Shown here: piece by piece, positions 1 through 8,012 of the stretch
Numbering within the stretch: the first letter of the stretch is position 1
How the letters are laid out: each line of letters starts with the position of its first letter
Origin: Victivallales bacterium
GTDB lineage: Bacteria > Verrucomicrobiota > Lentisphaeria > Oligosphaerales > Oligosphaeraceae
Length of the DNA: 32,943 nt
Direction of reading: 5' to 3'
Assembly (NCBI GenBank): GCA_017554445.1
Contig: JAFZIJ010000132.1
Coordinates: 1 to 32,943 of the forward strand
Translations under genes and position numbers: made by a program
Notes under the pieces: model-generated
What the model was told of the DNA's origin: nothing
The model's database searches: none
The model's input: only the letters and a program-made list of their open reading frames with translations

Positions 1-1
1 C

Positions 2-964
2 GCCGCCAGTGGCAATACGCTGGTCGCGGCGCCAGATGGCACACCTAAGACAAACATTATCAGTTGGTTGGACAAACGACCGTCGCCAATCGCACCGATT
101 GATTTGCACGAATTGGTCGGTTGGCCGTGGAACGGCGGCTTCCCGCTCGTCCATTGCGCATGGTTCAAGGCAAACTGCCCGGAAGTTTTCGGTAACAGCG
201 GGCAGTTGTTCATGAACAACGACTGGCTGGCGTTCCTTTTGTGCGGAAAACGCGGGCTGGACCATTCATCGGCAACGCCGTTTTTCTTGCAAGATCAGGC
301 GAAAGGAAAATATGCGCCGCAACTGCTTGCGGCAGCGGGGATTGCAGAATCTCAACTGTCGCCGTTGTATCCGCCTGGAACAGCGATTGGAACGTTGAAG
401 CCCGAACTGGCGGGCGGTAATTTGACCACGAATACAGTAATCGCGACAGGTTCGTTCGACCATCCATCCGCCGCGCGGGCCGTGCATGTGACAGAACCTG
501 GCGATGTATTAGTTTCGTGCGGAACATCTTGGGTTGGTTTCACGCCGATACCGGAACGCCGTGTGCGCAAAGGATATCTGTGTGATCCGTTCTTGTCGTC
601 ACGCGGCGGACCATGGGGCGAAATCTTCTCGATCGCGCGGATTGGTTTGACGTTGGAGGAGACGATTGTTCGTCTGGCCGGAACTGGTGACGATCGCTAT
701 AAGTTGTTCAACGAGATGGCGTTGGCGGAAGACGGCGAAGCCCGTCGGACGATGTTGGAGACAATCGACAAGTTCAAGGCGCGGCTGGAAGGCCGGCCGC
801 GCCGTCTCGTGATGGTAGGCGGTCCGTCCGAAGGGAAGGGGTGGCGTCATTTTCTGGCGGAACGGCTGGAATTGGCGGTGGAGGCATCGCCGTTTGCGAA
901 GCAAGCGGGAGCGGTGGGAGCCGCCATGCTGGCGGCTCAGGCTTTGCAGCAGCCTAAAGCCTAA
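2..964 (+). CDS. FGGY-family carbohydrate kinase, 5'-truncated by the window edge
   Basis: About 320 codons are open from base 2 with no credible start, so the N-terminal part is outside the window (full FGGY kinases have about 480-500 residues). The visible part is the C-terminal half of the actin-like fold: a segment reading GSFDHPSAARA, a phosphate-binding stretch DVLVSCGTSWVGF, and near the end a conserved glycine region (VGGPSEGKGW) followed by an AGAVGAAMLAAQAL helix. The family phosphorylates sugars or polyols with ATP in the cytosol. The closest types by eye are rhamnulokinase or fuculokinase, but the substrate cannot be fixed. The last codons (PKA and stop) lie inside a heptamer repeat, so the extreme C-terminus is repeat-encoded. 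The gene probably forms an operon with the amidohydrolase 92 bp downstream. Confidence 0.85.
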   Translation, partial: AASGNTLVAAPDGTPKTNIISWLDKRPSPIAPIDLHELVGWPWNGGFPLVHCAWFKANCPEVFGNSGQLFMNNDWLAFLLCGKRGLDHSSATPFFLQDQAKGKYAPQLLAAAGIAESQLSPLYPPGTAIGTLKPELAGGNLTTNTVIATGSFDHPSAARAVHVTEPGDVLVSCGTSWVGFTPIPERRVRKGYLCDPFLSSRGGPWGEIFSIARIGLTLEETIVRLAGTGDDRYKLFNEMALAEDGEARRTMLETIDKFKARLEGRPRRLVMVGGPSEGKGWRHFLAERLELAVEASPFAKQAGAVGAAMLAAQALQQPKA

Positions 965-980
965 AGCTTAAAGCCTAAAG
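953..980 (+). repeat. Heptamer tandem array, unit CCTAAAG, 4 units
   Basis: Four back-to-back 7-bp units (953, 960, 967, 974), three identical and one CTTAAAG. The array begins inside the coding sequence and supplies the TAA stop of the FGGY kinase at 962-964. Confidence 0.9.
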
Positions 981-988
981 CGAAAACA

Positions 989-1035
989 CTAGAAGCTCTA
1001 GAGACTCTAGAAGATCTAGAATACTAGAATATTAG
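989..1035. repeat. Phased CTAG nonamer-like array
   Basis: CTAG cores occur at 989, 998, 1007, 1016 and 1024, with a TTAG at 1032. The spacings are 9, 9, 9, 8 and 8 bp. The array fills the space between the heptamer array and the ribosome binding site of the amidohydrolase (AAGGAAAG just before 1057). A second example of the same motif lies at 16988-17018. Confidence 0.85.
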
Positions 1036-1056
1036 AAAAAACTATAAGGAAAGATT

Positions 1057-2061
1057 ATGCAGTATCCACTGGTATCAGACATGGACCGCAAGGTGTTTGC
1101 GGAAGAATTGGAACCGCGTCTGCCGAAGAAGCTGTTTGACGCGCATGTGCATGTGTTCAACAAAGACTGCTTTCCGGCTGGTTTCAATTTGGGCGAGAAG
1201 TCATGCTATCAGAAATTCGGCGGCGAGCATCGCAGCGAATTCTGCGTTGAAATGTACAAGAAACTCCTGCCGGGCATCGATGTGACATTCAATTGCTTTG
1301 GCTCCGTGAATCCTGTCGCGGATCGTGAAAAAGACATTCCGTATCACGACAACAAGAAAATCTATTCGATGGCGGTTGTGTCGCCGCTGGATTCGGCGGA
1401 AACGCTTGAACGGCGGCTGGTTGACTATAAACTTGTCGGTGTGAAGCCATATCCGGGCTTGGCTGGCGCGGCATATGGAAAGAAGGAAAGTGACGTGGAA
1501 GTTCGTGAAATGTTCACGGATGAACAGTTGGAGGTGTTGAACCGTCGCAAGCTGATTGCAACCGTCCATATCCCTCGTAAGCAACGTCTTGCGGATCCGC
1601 TGAATCAAGAGCAGATGCCCGAACTCTGCCGCAAGGCGCCGAACGCCACGTTCATTTTCGCGCATATCGGCCGCGCGTATTACATGCAGAATGTCATCGG
1701 CATGCTGGACAAATTGGCGGAATGCCCGAACGCCTGGCTGGACACGGCGATGGTCAACCACATGGGCGTGCTGAAATACGCTTTCGACCATTTTCCGAAC
1801 GACCGCATCGTCTTCGGTTCGGATGCGCCGATTGCGTGGCTGCATGGCAAGTCCGTGGAAATCAACAATCAATACGCTTATCTGATGGCGGAGGACTACC
1901 GCATCGGCACGGCCATCTACGACGCGGAAGCGGCGTGTGAATTCACGACGTTCTACTATGAACAGTTGCGGGCCATTCTGGACTGCGGCCTGACGGAGAA
2001 GCAGATCAATGCTCTGTTGTATGAAAACGCCGCGCGGCTGTTCGCATCCGTTCGCGTATAA
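1057..2061 (+). CDS. Amidohydrolase-2 family metal-dependent hydrolase (TIM barrel)
   Basis: The protein has 334 residues and no signal peptide, so it is cytosolic. The start ATG has a purine-rich AAGGAAAG at a good distance. Metal-ligand positions of the amidohydrolase superfamily are visible: H30 and H32 in DAHVH on strand 1, H171 in TVHIPRK, H203 in FAHIGRAY, and D256 in FGSDAPIAW on the last strand. This fits PF04909-type enzymes, which include lactonases and decarboxylases of sugar or aromatic acids. Its position behind an FGGY kinase suggests a sugar-acid or sugar-lactone step, which is inference only. The gene is followed within about 25 bp by a dispersed repeat element. Confidence 0.85.
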   Translation: MQYPLVSDMDRKVFAEELEPRLPKKLFDAHVHVFNKDCFPAGFNLGEKSCYQKFGGEHRSEFCVEMYKKLLPGIDVTFNCFGSVNPVADREKDIPYHDNKKIYSMAVVSPLDSAETLERRLVDYKLVGVKPYPGLAGAAYGKKESDVEVREMFTDEQLEVLNRRKLIATVHIPRKQRLADPLNQEQMPELCRKAPNATFIFAHIGRAYYMQNVIGMLDKLAECPNAWLDTAMVNHMGVLKYAFDHFPNDRIVFGSDAPIAWLHGKSVEINNQYAYLMAEDYRIGTAIYDAEAACEFTTFYYEQLRAILDCGLTEKQINALLYENAARLFASVRV

Positions 2062-2084
2062 AATATCATAAGCAGTTGTTAATT

Positions 2085-2333
2085 AACCACGAATGGACAC
2101 GAATGAACACGAATTCAGCAGACCACAGAATACACCGAATACACTGAAAAAGCCTCGCCGCCGGGCCGACGCTCCCCAAAAATGAATCCAACAATGAAAC
2201 AAGACGCTGATTGTGAATGAATCCAACGGCTCCGGCGGCTCGGCGGTTGTCATCGCTTCGCGAGGTGCAAAGGATGTTATGAGGAAATTCTTTGCGTAAA
2301 AACAAGAAAATGAACTATAGTAGTACAGAAAAC
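2085..2333 (+). repeat. Dispersed element, copy 1 (ACCACGAATGGACACGAAT type)
   Basis: This fills most of the 321-bp gap between the amidohydrolase and the HD-CoaD gene. It opens with the direct repeat of ACGAATgga/ACGAATgaa units, contains a core CTCGGCGGTT...CGCTTCGCG, and ends with AAAACAAGAAAATGAACTA followed by a GTAC-containing tail. Copy 2 at 12758-13085 shares both ends; copy 3 at 15268-15485 shares the beginning and the core. The minus-strand reading frame across it is a by-product of the repeat, not a gene. The remaining bases 2334-2382 carry the leader of the next gene, with AGGA before ATG 2383. Confidence 0.85.
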
Positions 2334-2382
2334 GCTTCGCGCGGATGTTTATAGATTTTATTAGACTTATAGGAATGACAAG

Positions 2383-3468
2383 ATGAATGTGAAAGAGACG
2401 GAACAGCGGATTCGCGAGTTGCTTGCGGAACGCAATTACTATCGTCTGGATTATGAAGGCGGATGGCTGGACAAGGTGTTCGCCGCCTATTGCCAGCCGC
2501 ATCGCTATTTCCATACGTTGCAACATCTTCTGAGTATCTGCGAAAGTATTCGCAAGGCGTCGTGGGACGATGAGATCATGGCGTCGCAACTGCTCATCAC
2601 GGCGCTGTTCCACGATGTCGTCTGGTATCCGCAGGATCATGACAGCGAAGATAAATCCATCGAGGCGTTTGATTTCATCATGTCGCGTCTGGGCAATCCG
2701 CTGCCCACAAACGTCGCTGAGTTGGTAAAGCAGACCATCAAGGCGACGGAGACGCAGGATACGCCGACGGAAATGGCGGCGCGTTTCCATCAGTACGATT
2801 GCCAAGTCATCATCCGCGGAAACTACGTTGATCTGCTGGAATACGAATTCCAGATTTTCCGCGAGTTCCAGTATCTGAACATGGTTGATTACCGCAAAGG
2901 GCGCAGCGCGTTCTTCCAACGTTTCCCGAAACGCTTCCCGAAATGCAAGGCGACGATTGACTTTTTGGTTGAGTATCTGGAACGGCGGCGGCCACGCGTC
3001 GGCATCTATGCGGGCACGTTTAACCCGTTCCACATCGGGCACTTGTCGATTCTGGAAAAGGCGGAGAAAATGTTCGACAAAGTGATTGTGGTGGTCGGTA
3101 TCAATCCTGCGAAAAACGTCCAGCGAGATGTGAAATTGGAGAAAATCCTGCCGTTCCATGAAGTCGTCTATTGTGATCAACTGATGGTCGATCTAATGGA
3201 GCAGGAATCGAAATTCTGCGATGTGACGCTCGTGAGGGGCTTGCGCAACGGCTACGATCTGGACTACGAAATGAACCAGTTGTGCTACATGCAGGAGATG
3301 CGGCCTGGAACGCAATCCGTGTATATTCCTTGTGACAAACGACTTGAACATGTCAGCAGTTCGATGCTGAACGGCTTGCAGCGTTTCAATGTGGGGAATC
3401 GCGACAATATCTACTATCCGAAGAAATACGATTATTACGGGCAGAGCATAGAAGAGATGTTTGGATGA
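2383..3468 (+). CDS. coaD: Fusion protein: HD-superfamily phosphohydrolase + phosphopantetheine adenylyltransferase (CoaD-like)
   Basis: The protein has 361 residues in two parts. Residues 1-200 resemble the COG4339-type HD phosphohydrolases: PHRYFHTLQHL (H40, H44, H48) and the HD pair H77-D78 in ALFHDVVWYP. Residues 205-361 are a complete nucleotidyltransferase of the CoaD type: GTFNPFHIGH (211-220) for nucleotide binding, VVVGINPAKN, VRGLRNGYDLDYE (284-296) and SSSMLN (325-330). CoaD makes dephospho-CoA from 4'-phosphopantetheine and ATP. A free-standing CoaD has about 160 residues, so this half is full length. The canonical GSFDP is GTFNP here. The HD half could act on a nucleotide or phosphoester, but its substrate is unknown. 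The stop is followed at once by a heptamer array. CoaD rather than NadD is preferred from the RGLR and YE motifs. Confidence 0.85.
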   Translation: MNVKETEQRIRELLAERNYYRLDYEGGWLDKVFAAYCQPHRYFHTLQHLLSICESIRKASWDDEIMASQLLITALFHDVVWYPQDHDSEDKSIEAFDFIMSRLGNPLPTNVAELVKQTIKATETQDTPTEMAARFHQYDCQVIIRGNYVDLLEYEFQIFREFQYLNMVDYRKGRSAFFQRFPKRFPKCKATIDFLVEYLERRRPRVGIYAGTFNPFHIGHLSILEKAEKMFDKVIVVVGINPAKNVQRDVKLEKILPFHEVVYCDQLMVDLMEQESKFCDVTLVRGLRNGYDLDYEMNQLCYMQEMRPGTQSVYIPCDKRLEHVSSSMLNGLQRFNVGNRDNIYYPKKYDYYGQSIEEMFG

Positions 3469-3498
3469 GCTAAAAGCTTAAAGCTTAAAGCTTAAAGC
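3469..3498 (+). repeat. Heptamer tandem array, unit GCTTAAA, about 4 units
   Basis: The array starts at the base after the TGA stop (3466-3468) of the HD-CoaD gene. It has one degenerate unit GCTAAAA and three perfect GCTTAAA units (3476, 3483, 3490). Confidence 0.9.
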
Positions 3499-3526
3499 AA
3501 ATACATATTGAAGAAAAACAATCAAT

Positions 3527-3964
3527 ATGGAGTATGAGATGAACGAAGAGATAGCGGATTTGAAGCGTGCGCTCGAAGATTTCAAGTGTGAACTGGAAGA
3601 TTTGAAGGATGAAATTCTAGACTTGAAGGATGACATACTAGATGAGATTGAAGCGGCCAGTGGTGACACGGTAAGCGAATATTTCTCTGAAGGAATTGAG
3701 GATTTCTTGGCCAGTCACCAGTTTGTATTGAAGGATGGGACAGTTGTGCAAGCGCGACAAAGAACCAGAGTCATGGCCCCTGATAGAAAGAAAGTGCTTA
3801 TCTGCTATGGAGGAGCTAAGGTTGTTGGCAGTGCCTTGCATATACAAACTCGCGTGAGCTCGTGGGAAGATCTTTATACATATCCAACTGAGAGCGATGC
3901 CATTGCGGCGCTTCAGAAGCTAAACGCTGGCATTGAACAAGGGGTGTCTTTGATTGAATTGTGA
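3527..3964 (+). CDS. Hypothetical protein with N-terminal acidic coiled coil
   Basis: I do not recognise this 145-residue protein. Residues 5-45 are a charged heptad-like helix (repeated DLK/ELEDLKDE segments) predicted to form a coiled coil. Residues 60-145 are a small mixed domain with strands such as FVLKDGTVVQAR, KVLICYGG and ALHIQTRV, ending in a helix. No signal peptide or membrane segment is seen. Two starts are possible: ATG 3527, or ATG 3539, which has GGAG (3529-3532) six bases upstream and may be the true start. The coding sequence has fewer GCG/TTG codons than its neighbours. It stands alone between the HD-CoaD gene and the secreted hydrolase. Confidence 0.6.
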   Translation: MEYEMNEEIADLKRALEDFKCELEDLKDEILDLKDDILDEIEAASGDTVSEYFSEGIEDFLASHQFVLKDGTVVQARQRTRVMAPDRKKVLICYGGAKVVGSALHIQTRVSSWEDLYTYPTESDAIAALQKLNAGIEQGVSLIEL

Positions 3965-3982
3965 ATCCTGCATATTCATTCC

Positions 3983-3994
3983 GTACGATCGTAC
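3983..3994. promoter_or_regulatory. Perfect 12-bp palindrome just upstream of the hydrolase start
   Basis: GTACGATCGTAC is a perfect inverted repeat ending six bases before ATG 4001, in a gap of only 36 bp. No Shine-Dalgarno is visible there. It could be an operator or a small hairpin controlling initiation; the function is inference. Confidence 0.35.
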
Positions 3995-4000
3995 TGAACA

Positions 4001-5992
4001 ATGAAATCACAATTAATTTGCATCATACTATTAATACTATCGGTTTCAACAACGTTTGGAGCAAAGAAAATGGAAAAGAACGGCTACGGTCACATGGTAT
4101 TGGATTACTACGTGGAACGGTTGCGGGCGATGCGCGCGGAACGTCACGAACGGCTGTCGAAACTGAAAACAAAGGAAGACGCCATTGCTTATCAGCAATA
4201 TGTTCGCGGTGTCGTCGATAAGGCATTTGGCCCTTGGCCAGAACGTGTTCCGCTGGACATCCAATATACGGAAACGTTGCAGCGCGACGGCTATCGAATT
4301 GAGAAAGTCTCCTTCAACAGCCGTCCGAACTTACGTGTAACAGGCAATTTGTACATTCCAGACGGCTTGAAAGGAAAAGCGCCTGCCGTTTTGGGCGCTT
4401 GCGGTCACGGCATTGAGGGCAAGGCGACGGATACGTATCAGTCGTTCAGCGTAAGACTTGCGAAGAACGGTTTTGTCGTTTTACTATATGATCCGATTCA
4501 GCAGGGCGAACGCGACCAGTATGTGAATCTGGAGAATCGCGGCGTTGGAAAAGGTTTGTGCGACGCGCATAACGTCATGGGAAAGCAGCTGGAACTGCTT
4601 GGCGAAAGTTTCGGTGGATGGCGCGTATGGGACGGCCGTTGCGCGTTGGATGTACTGCTGTCGCGTCCGGAAGTCGATCCGAATCGCGTTGGCATGACAG
4701 GCAATTCTGGCGGTGGCACGCTGTCGGAATGGATTTGGGCGAACGAGCCGCGACTGACGATGTGCGCTCCAAGTTGCCATGTGACAAGCTTTTTGACAAA
4801 TTTGGAAAACGAACTGCCGACGGATGCGGAGCAGTGCCCTCCAGGCGTGATCGGCGCGGGATTGGAAATGGTCGATTTGATGTTTGCGCAGGCTCCGAAA
4901 CCTGTCATGCTGCTTGGGCAACGCTATGATTTCTTTGAACGCCGCGGCCTGAAGGAGGCGTATGCGGATTTGAAGGCGTTCTACAAATTATTTGGAGCGG
5001 AGGACAAAGTGGAACTGTTCATCGGGCCGACACAGCATGGTTATTCGAAACATAACCAAGACGCGATGGTCGGTTTCTTCCGTCGCATCAGCGGGATGGA
5101 CGGCGAACAGGTCTTCATGGATCCCGTCTTGGAGACGCAGGAGACGCTGGCCGTGCTACCGGAGAAGAACGTTGTGAAGGCTGGTTCGACGCCGATACAG
5201 GATATCATCAGCGAGAAGGCCGTCGCGTTGGCGGCCGCGCGCAAGCCTGTAGCCGCGAATGAATGGAAAAATGTGCTGGGCAATGTGTTGCAACTTCCTA
5301 AACTGCCTGTTGAACCGCCGCATTTCCGTATTCCGCGCGCGTTGAAGGTTGCCGGCAAGACATGGGCGCGTTACGCCGTGGAGACGGAAGGCAGCATCCG
5401 CGCCATCATGCGGAAACGCATGGTGAATGGCGGTTTGGCGAATTCGCTGGATGTGGAAGAGGAAGTCTGGCTGTATCTGCCGCACACATCCGTTGAATTG
5501 GATTCAAGCGAGAGTGATTTCATGAAAGGCATCAACGCCGATGGCGTGTTGTATGCCCTTGATGTTCGCGGACTTGGCGAGTCCATGCCGGAGGAGCAGT
5601 ATGGCGGTTTCTTCCAGTCTTACGGCATGGACTACATGATGCATTGCTTCGGACTGATGTTCGGCGAAAGCTATCTTGGACGGCGCGTTTTTGACGTACA
5701 GCGTACGATACAGCTTTTGAAGGCCGAAGGCGCGACGAAAATCCATCTGTCCGGCCGTGGGCAAGGCGCGATTATCGCGGCGTTTGCTGGCATGCTCGAT
5801 GACGCCGTTGTGGATGTGACGTTGGCGGATGCGCCGAAATCGTTCCAGGAATGGACGGATTATGCGGTTCCGTCATGGCCGTCCGCCATGATGCCGTGGG
5901 CCGTGCTGAAATCGTTTGATTTGCCTGACTTGTACAAAGCGTATGGCAACAGGCTGACCATCATTTCGAATTGGAACGCGGAAATGAAATAA
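4001..5992 (+). CDS. Secreted alpha/beta hydrolase with a second, degenerate hydrolase-like domain (acetyl-xylan-esterase-like)
   Basis: The protein has 663 residues. The N-terminus is a signal peptide (hydrophobic residues 5-19, cleavage near G20-A21). Residues 50-370 form an alpha/beta hydrolase: oxyanion region GACGHGIEG, nucleophile elbow GNSGGG with S236, acid D310 in GQRYDFFERRG, and H346 in PTQHGYS. This resembles acetyl-xylan-esterase or S9-like esterases that deacylate plant polysaccharide. Residues about 440-663 look like a second alpha/beta hydrolase core (YALDVRGLGES, then a strand-turn-helix LSGRGQGAII), but the elbow reads G585-R-G-Q-G with glycine where the nucleophile should be. 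That half is therefore probably inactive and structural or substrate-binding. It sits alone in front of the UbiB gene, separated by 20 bp. Confidence 0.8.
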   Translation: MKSQLICIILLILSVSTTFGAKKMEKNGYGHMVLDYYVERLRAMRAERHERLSKLKTKEDAIAYQQYVRGVVDKAFGPWPERVPLDIQYTETLQRDGYRIEKVSFNSRPNLRVTGNLYIPDGLKGKAPAVLGACGHGIEGKATDTYQSFSVRLAKNGFVVLLYDPIQQGERDQYVNLENRGVGKGLCDAHNVMGKQLELLGESFGGWRVWDGRCALDVLLSRPEVDPNRVGMTGNSGGGTLSEWIWANEPRLTMCAPSCHVTSFLTNLENELPTDAEQCPPGVIGAGLEMVDLMFAQAPKPVMLLGQRYDFFERRGLKEAYADLKAFYKLFGAEDKVELFIGPTQHGYSKHNQDAMVGFFRRISGMDGEQVFMDPVLETQETLAVLPEKNVVKAGSTPIQDIISEKAVALAAARKPVAANEWKNVLGNVLQLPKLPVEPPHFRIPRALKVAGKTWARYAVETEGSIRAIMRKRMVNGGLANSLDVEEEVWLYLPHTSVELDSSESDFMKGINADGVLYALDVRGLGESMPEEQYGGFFQSYGMDYMMHCFGLMFGESYLGRRVFDVQRTIQLLKAEGATKIHLSGRGQGAIIAAFAGMLDDAVVDVTLADAPKSFQEWTDYAVPSWPSAMMPWAVLKSFDLPDLYKAYGNRLTIISNWNAEMK

Positions 5993-6012
5993 CCATTGGA
6001 AATCAATGAATC

Positions 6013-7710
6013 ATGGGTAGTTTTGACACCATCCGACATTTACCGCGGGCGTATCGGCGGCTGAGCCGTTTCCGCCATATCGTGCGTGTGCTTTTCAAGT
6101 ACGGTTTCGACACGATTTCCCTGCGCGAACGTGTGCCGCAGACTCTGAAGCGGTTGTTCATGCCATGGCGAAAGGATGAAACGACGGAAATCGCTGCCAA
6201 ATACAGCATGCCTGAACGTCTGCGCATGGCTTTTGTGGAGCTTGGGCCGACGTTTGTGAAACTTGGACAAGTACTTGCCCAACGGCAGGATATGATTCCG
6301 CCCGATTTCGTGCATGAGTTCAGCAAGCTGCAGGATAATGTGCCGCCGTTCGGCATGGATCTTGTCCGACAGCAGATTCGAACGGAACTCGGCCGTGAAT
6401 TGGAGGATGTGTTCTCCGACTTTGACGAGCATCCTGTCGGTGCTGCCTCCATGGCGCAGGGCCATCTTGCGAAACTGAAAGATGGAACGGAAGTTTTCGT
6501 GAAAATCCAACGGCCGGGCATTGCGCAGAGCATGCGGCTTGATTTGGAGATACTTGTGCAGCTGGCGGCCGCTTTGGAACGCCACAGCGAGGAGCTCGGC
6601 TTTCTGCGGCCTGTGAAAATCGTGGAGGAATTCAAGAATTCGCTCGAACAGGAGTTGGATTTTTCACGGGAGATGGCGAACCAGATGCGTTTCGCACATC
6701 AGTTCAAAAATCGCGAAGGTATCCATATCCCATGGGTTTACGAAGAATATTGCACGAAGCAGATTCTCGTGATGGAATTTGTGCGCGGCATCAAGGCGAC
6801 GAATCTGGATGAACTGCGCGCGGCTGGAGCGGATTTGGTGAAATTGAGCGAACTTGGCGCGGATCTGCTGTTGGAGCAGTTCTTTGATTACGGTTTCTTC
6901 CATGCGGATCCGCATCCGGGCAACATGATTTTCCAATTGCCGTCAACCATCTGCTACATCGATTTCGGCAATGTGGGGCGCATTACGGTTGATGAACGCA
7001 AGTTGTTCGGCGACATGATGATGTATCTTGTCGCAGGTGATTTCAAATCGTGCGCACGAGTGCTGGTGGCGCTGACGGAACACGACGGCGAGCCGGACAT
7101 GGGCGAACTGGAGCGCGATTTGGGCGCGTTCTCCGACCAGCATTTGCATCGCCGTCTGAACAATCTGGACATCAATTCCGCCCTGCATGATCTCTACCAG
7201 CTGTGCTATCGGCAAGGCTTGTTCTTGAAACCGCACATCTACATGATGTTCAAGGCATTGGCTATGAGCGACAAGCTCGGGCGGGACATGAATCCGAACT
7301 TCGAGCTCATGAAGCAAATCCAGCCGTTCGCGGAGAAATTGCTGCTGGAGCAGATGAATCCGCTGAGCGCCTTGAAACGCCTGAAGACATACAAGCATGA
7401 AATCGGCGAACTGATGGATGACGCGCCGCGCGACGTGCGGCAATTACTTAAGCAGTTGCTGCATGGCAAGATGCATTTCGAACATACGGTTCAGGGAATG
7501 ACGAATCTGAGCAAAGTGTTCGATGGTGTGTTCAACCGTCTGGCGGCGGCGATCGTGCTGGCGGCAATGCTGGTCGGTTCGTCGATTGTCGTGCATGCGA
7601 ATCCGAAGCCGCATTGGTATGGTACGTCCATCATGGGGCTGTTGGGATATGTCATATCCGCCGTCGGCGGGCTGTTGTTGCTTTGGGATATGATGAAGCA
7701 TAGAGGCTAG
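6013..7710 (+). CDS. ubiB: UbiB/ABC1-family atypical protein kinase, membrane-anchored
   Basis: The protein has 565 residues and all UbiB landmarks: the KxGQ motif (K83-Q86 in FVKLGQVLAQRQD), the alanine-rich loop (here VGAASMAQGH, with Gly replacing the first Ala and the usual QVH changed to QGH), lysine K164 in VKIQRPG, the catalytic loop HADPHPGN (from H297) and the DFG triad (D317-G319). The C-terminus (about 510-562) has two hydrophobic helices typical of the family's membrane anchor. UbiB proteins support quinone biosynthesis or prenyl-lipid handling through ATPase activity. No ubiquinone genes are nearby, so the target lipid is unknown. The start ATG lies 20 bp after the hydrolase stop, with only a weak GGAA upstream. 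Co-transcription with the hydrolase is likely. The stop codon overlaps a hairpin-plus-heptamer repeat. Confidence 0.88.
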   Translation: MGSFDTIRHLPRAYRRLSRFRHIVRVLFKYGFDTISLRERVPQTLKRLFMPWRKDETTEIAAKYSMPERLRMAFVELGPTFVKLGQVLAQRQDMIPPDFVHEFSKLQDNVPPFGMDLVRQQIRTELGRELEDVFSDFDEHPVGAASMAQGHLAKLKDGTEVFVKIQRPGIAQSMRLDLEILVQLAAALERHSEELGFLRPVKIVEEFKNSLEQELDFSREMANQMRFAHQFKNREGIHIPWVYEEYCTKQILVMEFVRGIKATNLDELRAAGADLVKLSELGADLLLEQFFDYGFFHADPHPGNMIFQLPSTICYIDFGNVGRITVDERKLFGDMMMYLVAGDFKSCARVLVALTEHDGEPDMGELERDLGAFSDQHLHRRLNNLDINSALHDLYQLCYRQGLFLKPHIYMMFKALAMSDKLGRDMNPNFELMKQIQPFAEKLLLEQMNPLSALKRLKTYKHEIGELMDDAPRDVRQLLKQLLHGKMHFEHTVQGMTNLSKVFDGVFNRLAAAIVLAAMLVGSSIVVHANPKPHWYGTSIMGLLGYVISAVGGLLLLWDMMKHRG

Positions 7711-7753
7711 CCGCCGAAGGCGGCGCTTATGGCTTATGGCTTATGGCTTATGG
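7710..7753 (+). repeat. Hairpin plus heptamer array (CTTATGG, 4 units)
   Basis: GCCGCC-GAA-GGCGGC (7710-7724), a perfect 6-bp stem, begins on the last base of the ubiB stop. One base later come four CTTATGG units at 7726, 7733, 7740 and 7747. The same arrangement recurs after the pseudopilin gene at 27659. The stretch 7754-7789 continues with degenerate TTAGGCTT/GGCTATAAG-like words. Confidence 0.9.
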
Positions 7754-7789
7754 TGCAATACTTTAGGCTTTTGGCTATAAGCCTTAAGC

Positions 7790-7809
7790 ACCACTGCTAC
7801 GGCAGTGGT
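7790..7809 (+). other. Perfect hairpin with a C(UACG)G tetraloop
   Basis: ACCACTGC-TACG-GCAGTGGT is an 8-bp perfect stem closed by an exceptionally stable cUACGg tetraloop if transcribed. No T-run follows, so it is not a standard intrinsic terminator. It may protect or punctuate the ubiB transcript 3' end. Confidence 0.6.
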
Positions 7810-7866
7810 CAACGGCGTCCCGCAGTCGCAGAAGATTACGCGGGCGTGGCCCGCGTGCGACGGCGA

Positions 7867-8008
7867 GGACGCCGCCGCCACACCGCCGACAGCGGGGACG
7901 CCGCCGCCACACCGCCGACAGTGGGGACGCCGCCGCCACACCGCCGACAGCGAGGACGCCGCCGCTACACCGCCGACAGCGGGGACGCTGCCGCCATACC
8001 GCGCCGCC
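7867..8008. repeat. 29-bp GC-rich tandem repeat, about 5 units
   Basis: Units starting GGACGC(C/T)GCCGCC occur at 7867, 7896, 7925, 7954 and 7983, exactly 29 bp apart, with only a few substitutions; the last is shorter. Because 29 is not a multiple of three, successive units fall in different frames, which argues against a coding role despite a long open frame on the minus strand. It abuts the 3' end of the ATPase pseudogene. Confidence 0.9.
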
Positions 8009-8012
8009 ATGC

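Noticed and set aside
1201..1872. 223-codon minus-strand open frame
   Set aside because: It is antisense to the amidohydrolase; no start signal or family motif.
2083..3180. 365-codon minus-strand open frame
   Set aside because: It lies opposite the HD-CoaD gene, which has clear family motifs. The translation is Arg/His/Phe-rich antisense without recognisable domains.
7790..7809. Intrinsic terminator of ubiB
   Set aside because: The stem is perfect, but no T-run follows on either side, so it is listed only as a hairpin.
7867..8008. Possible CRISPR array
   Set aside because: The 29-bp units are contiguous, with no unique spacers, and no cas gene is present in the window.
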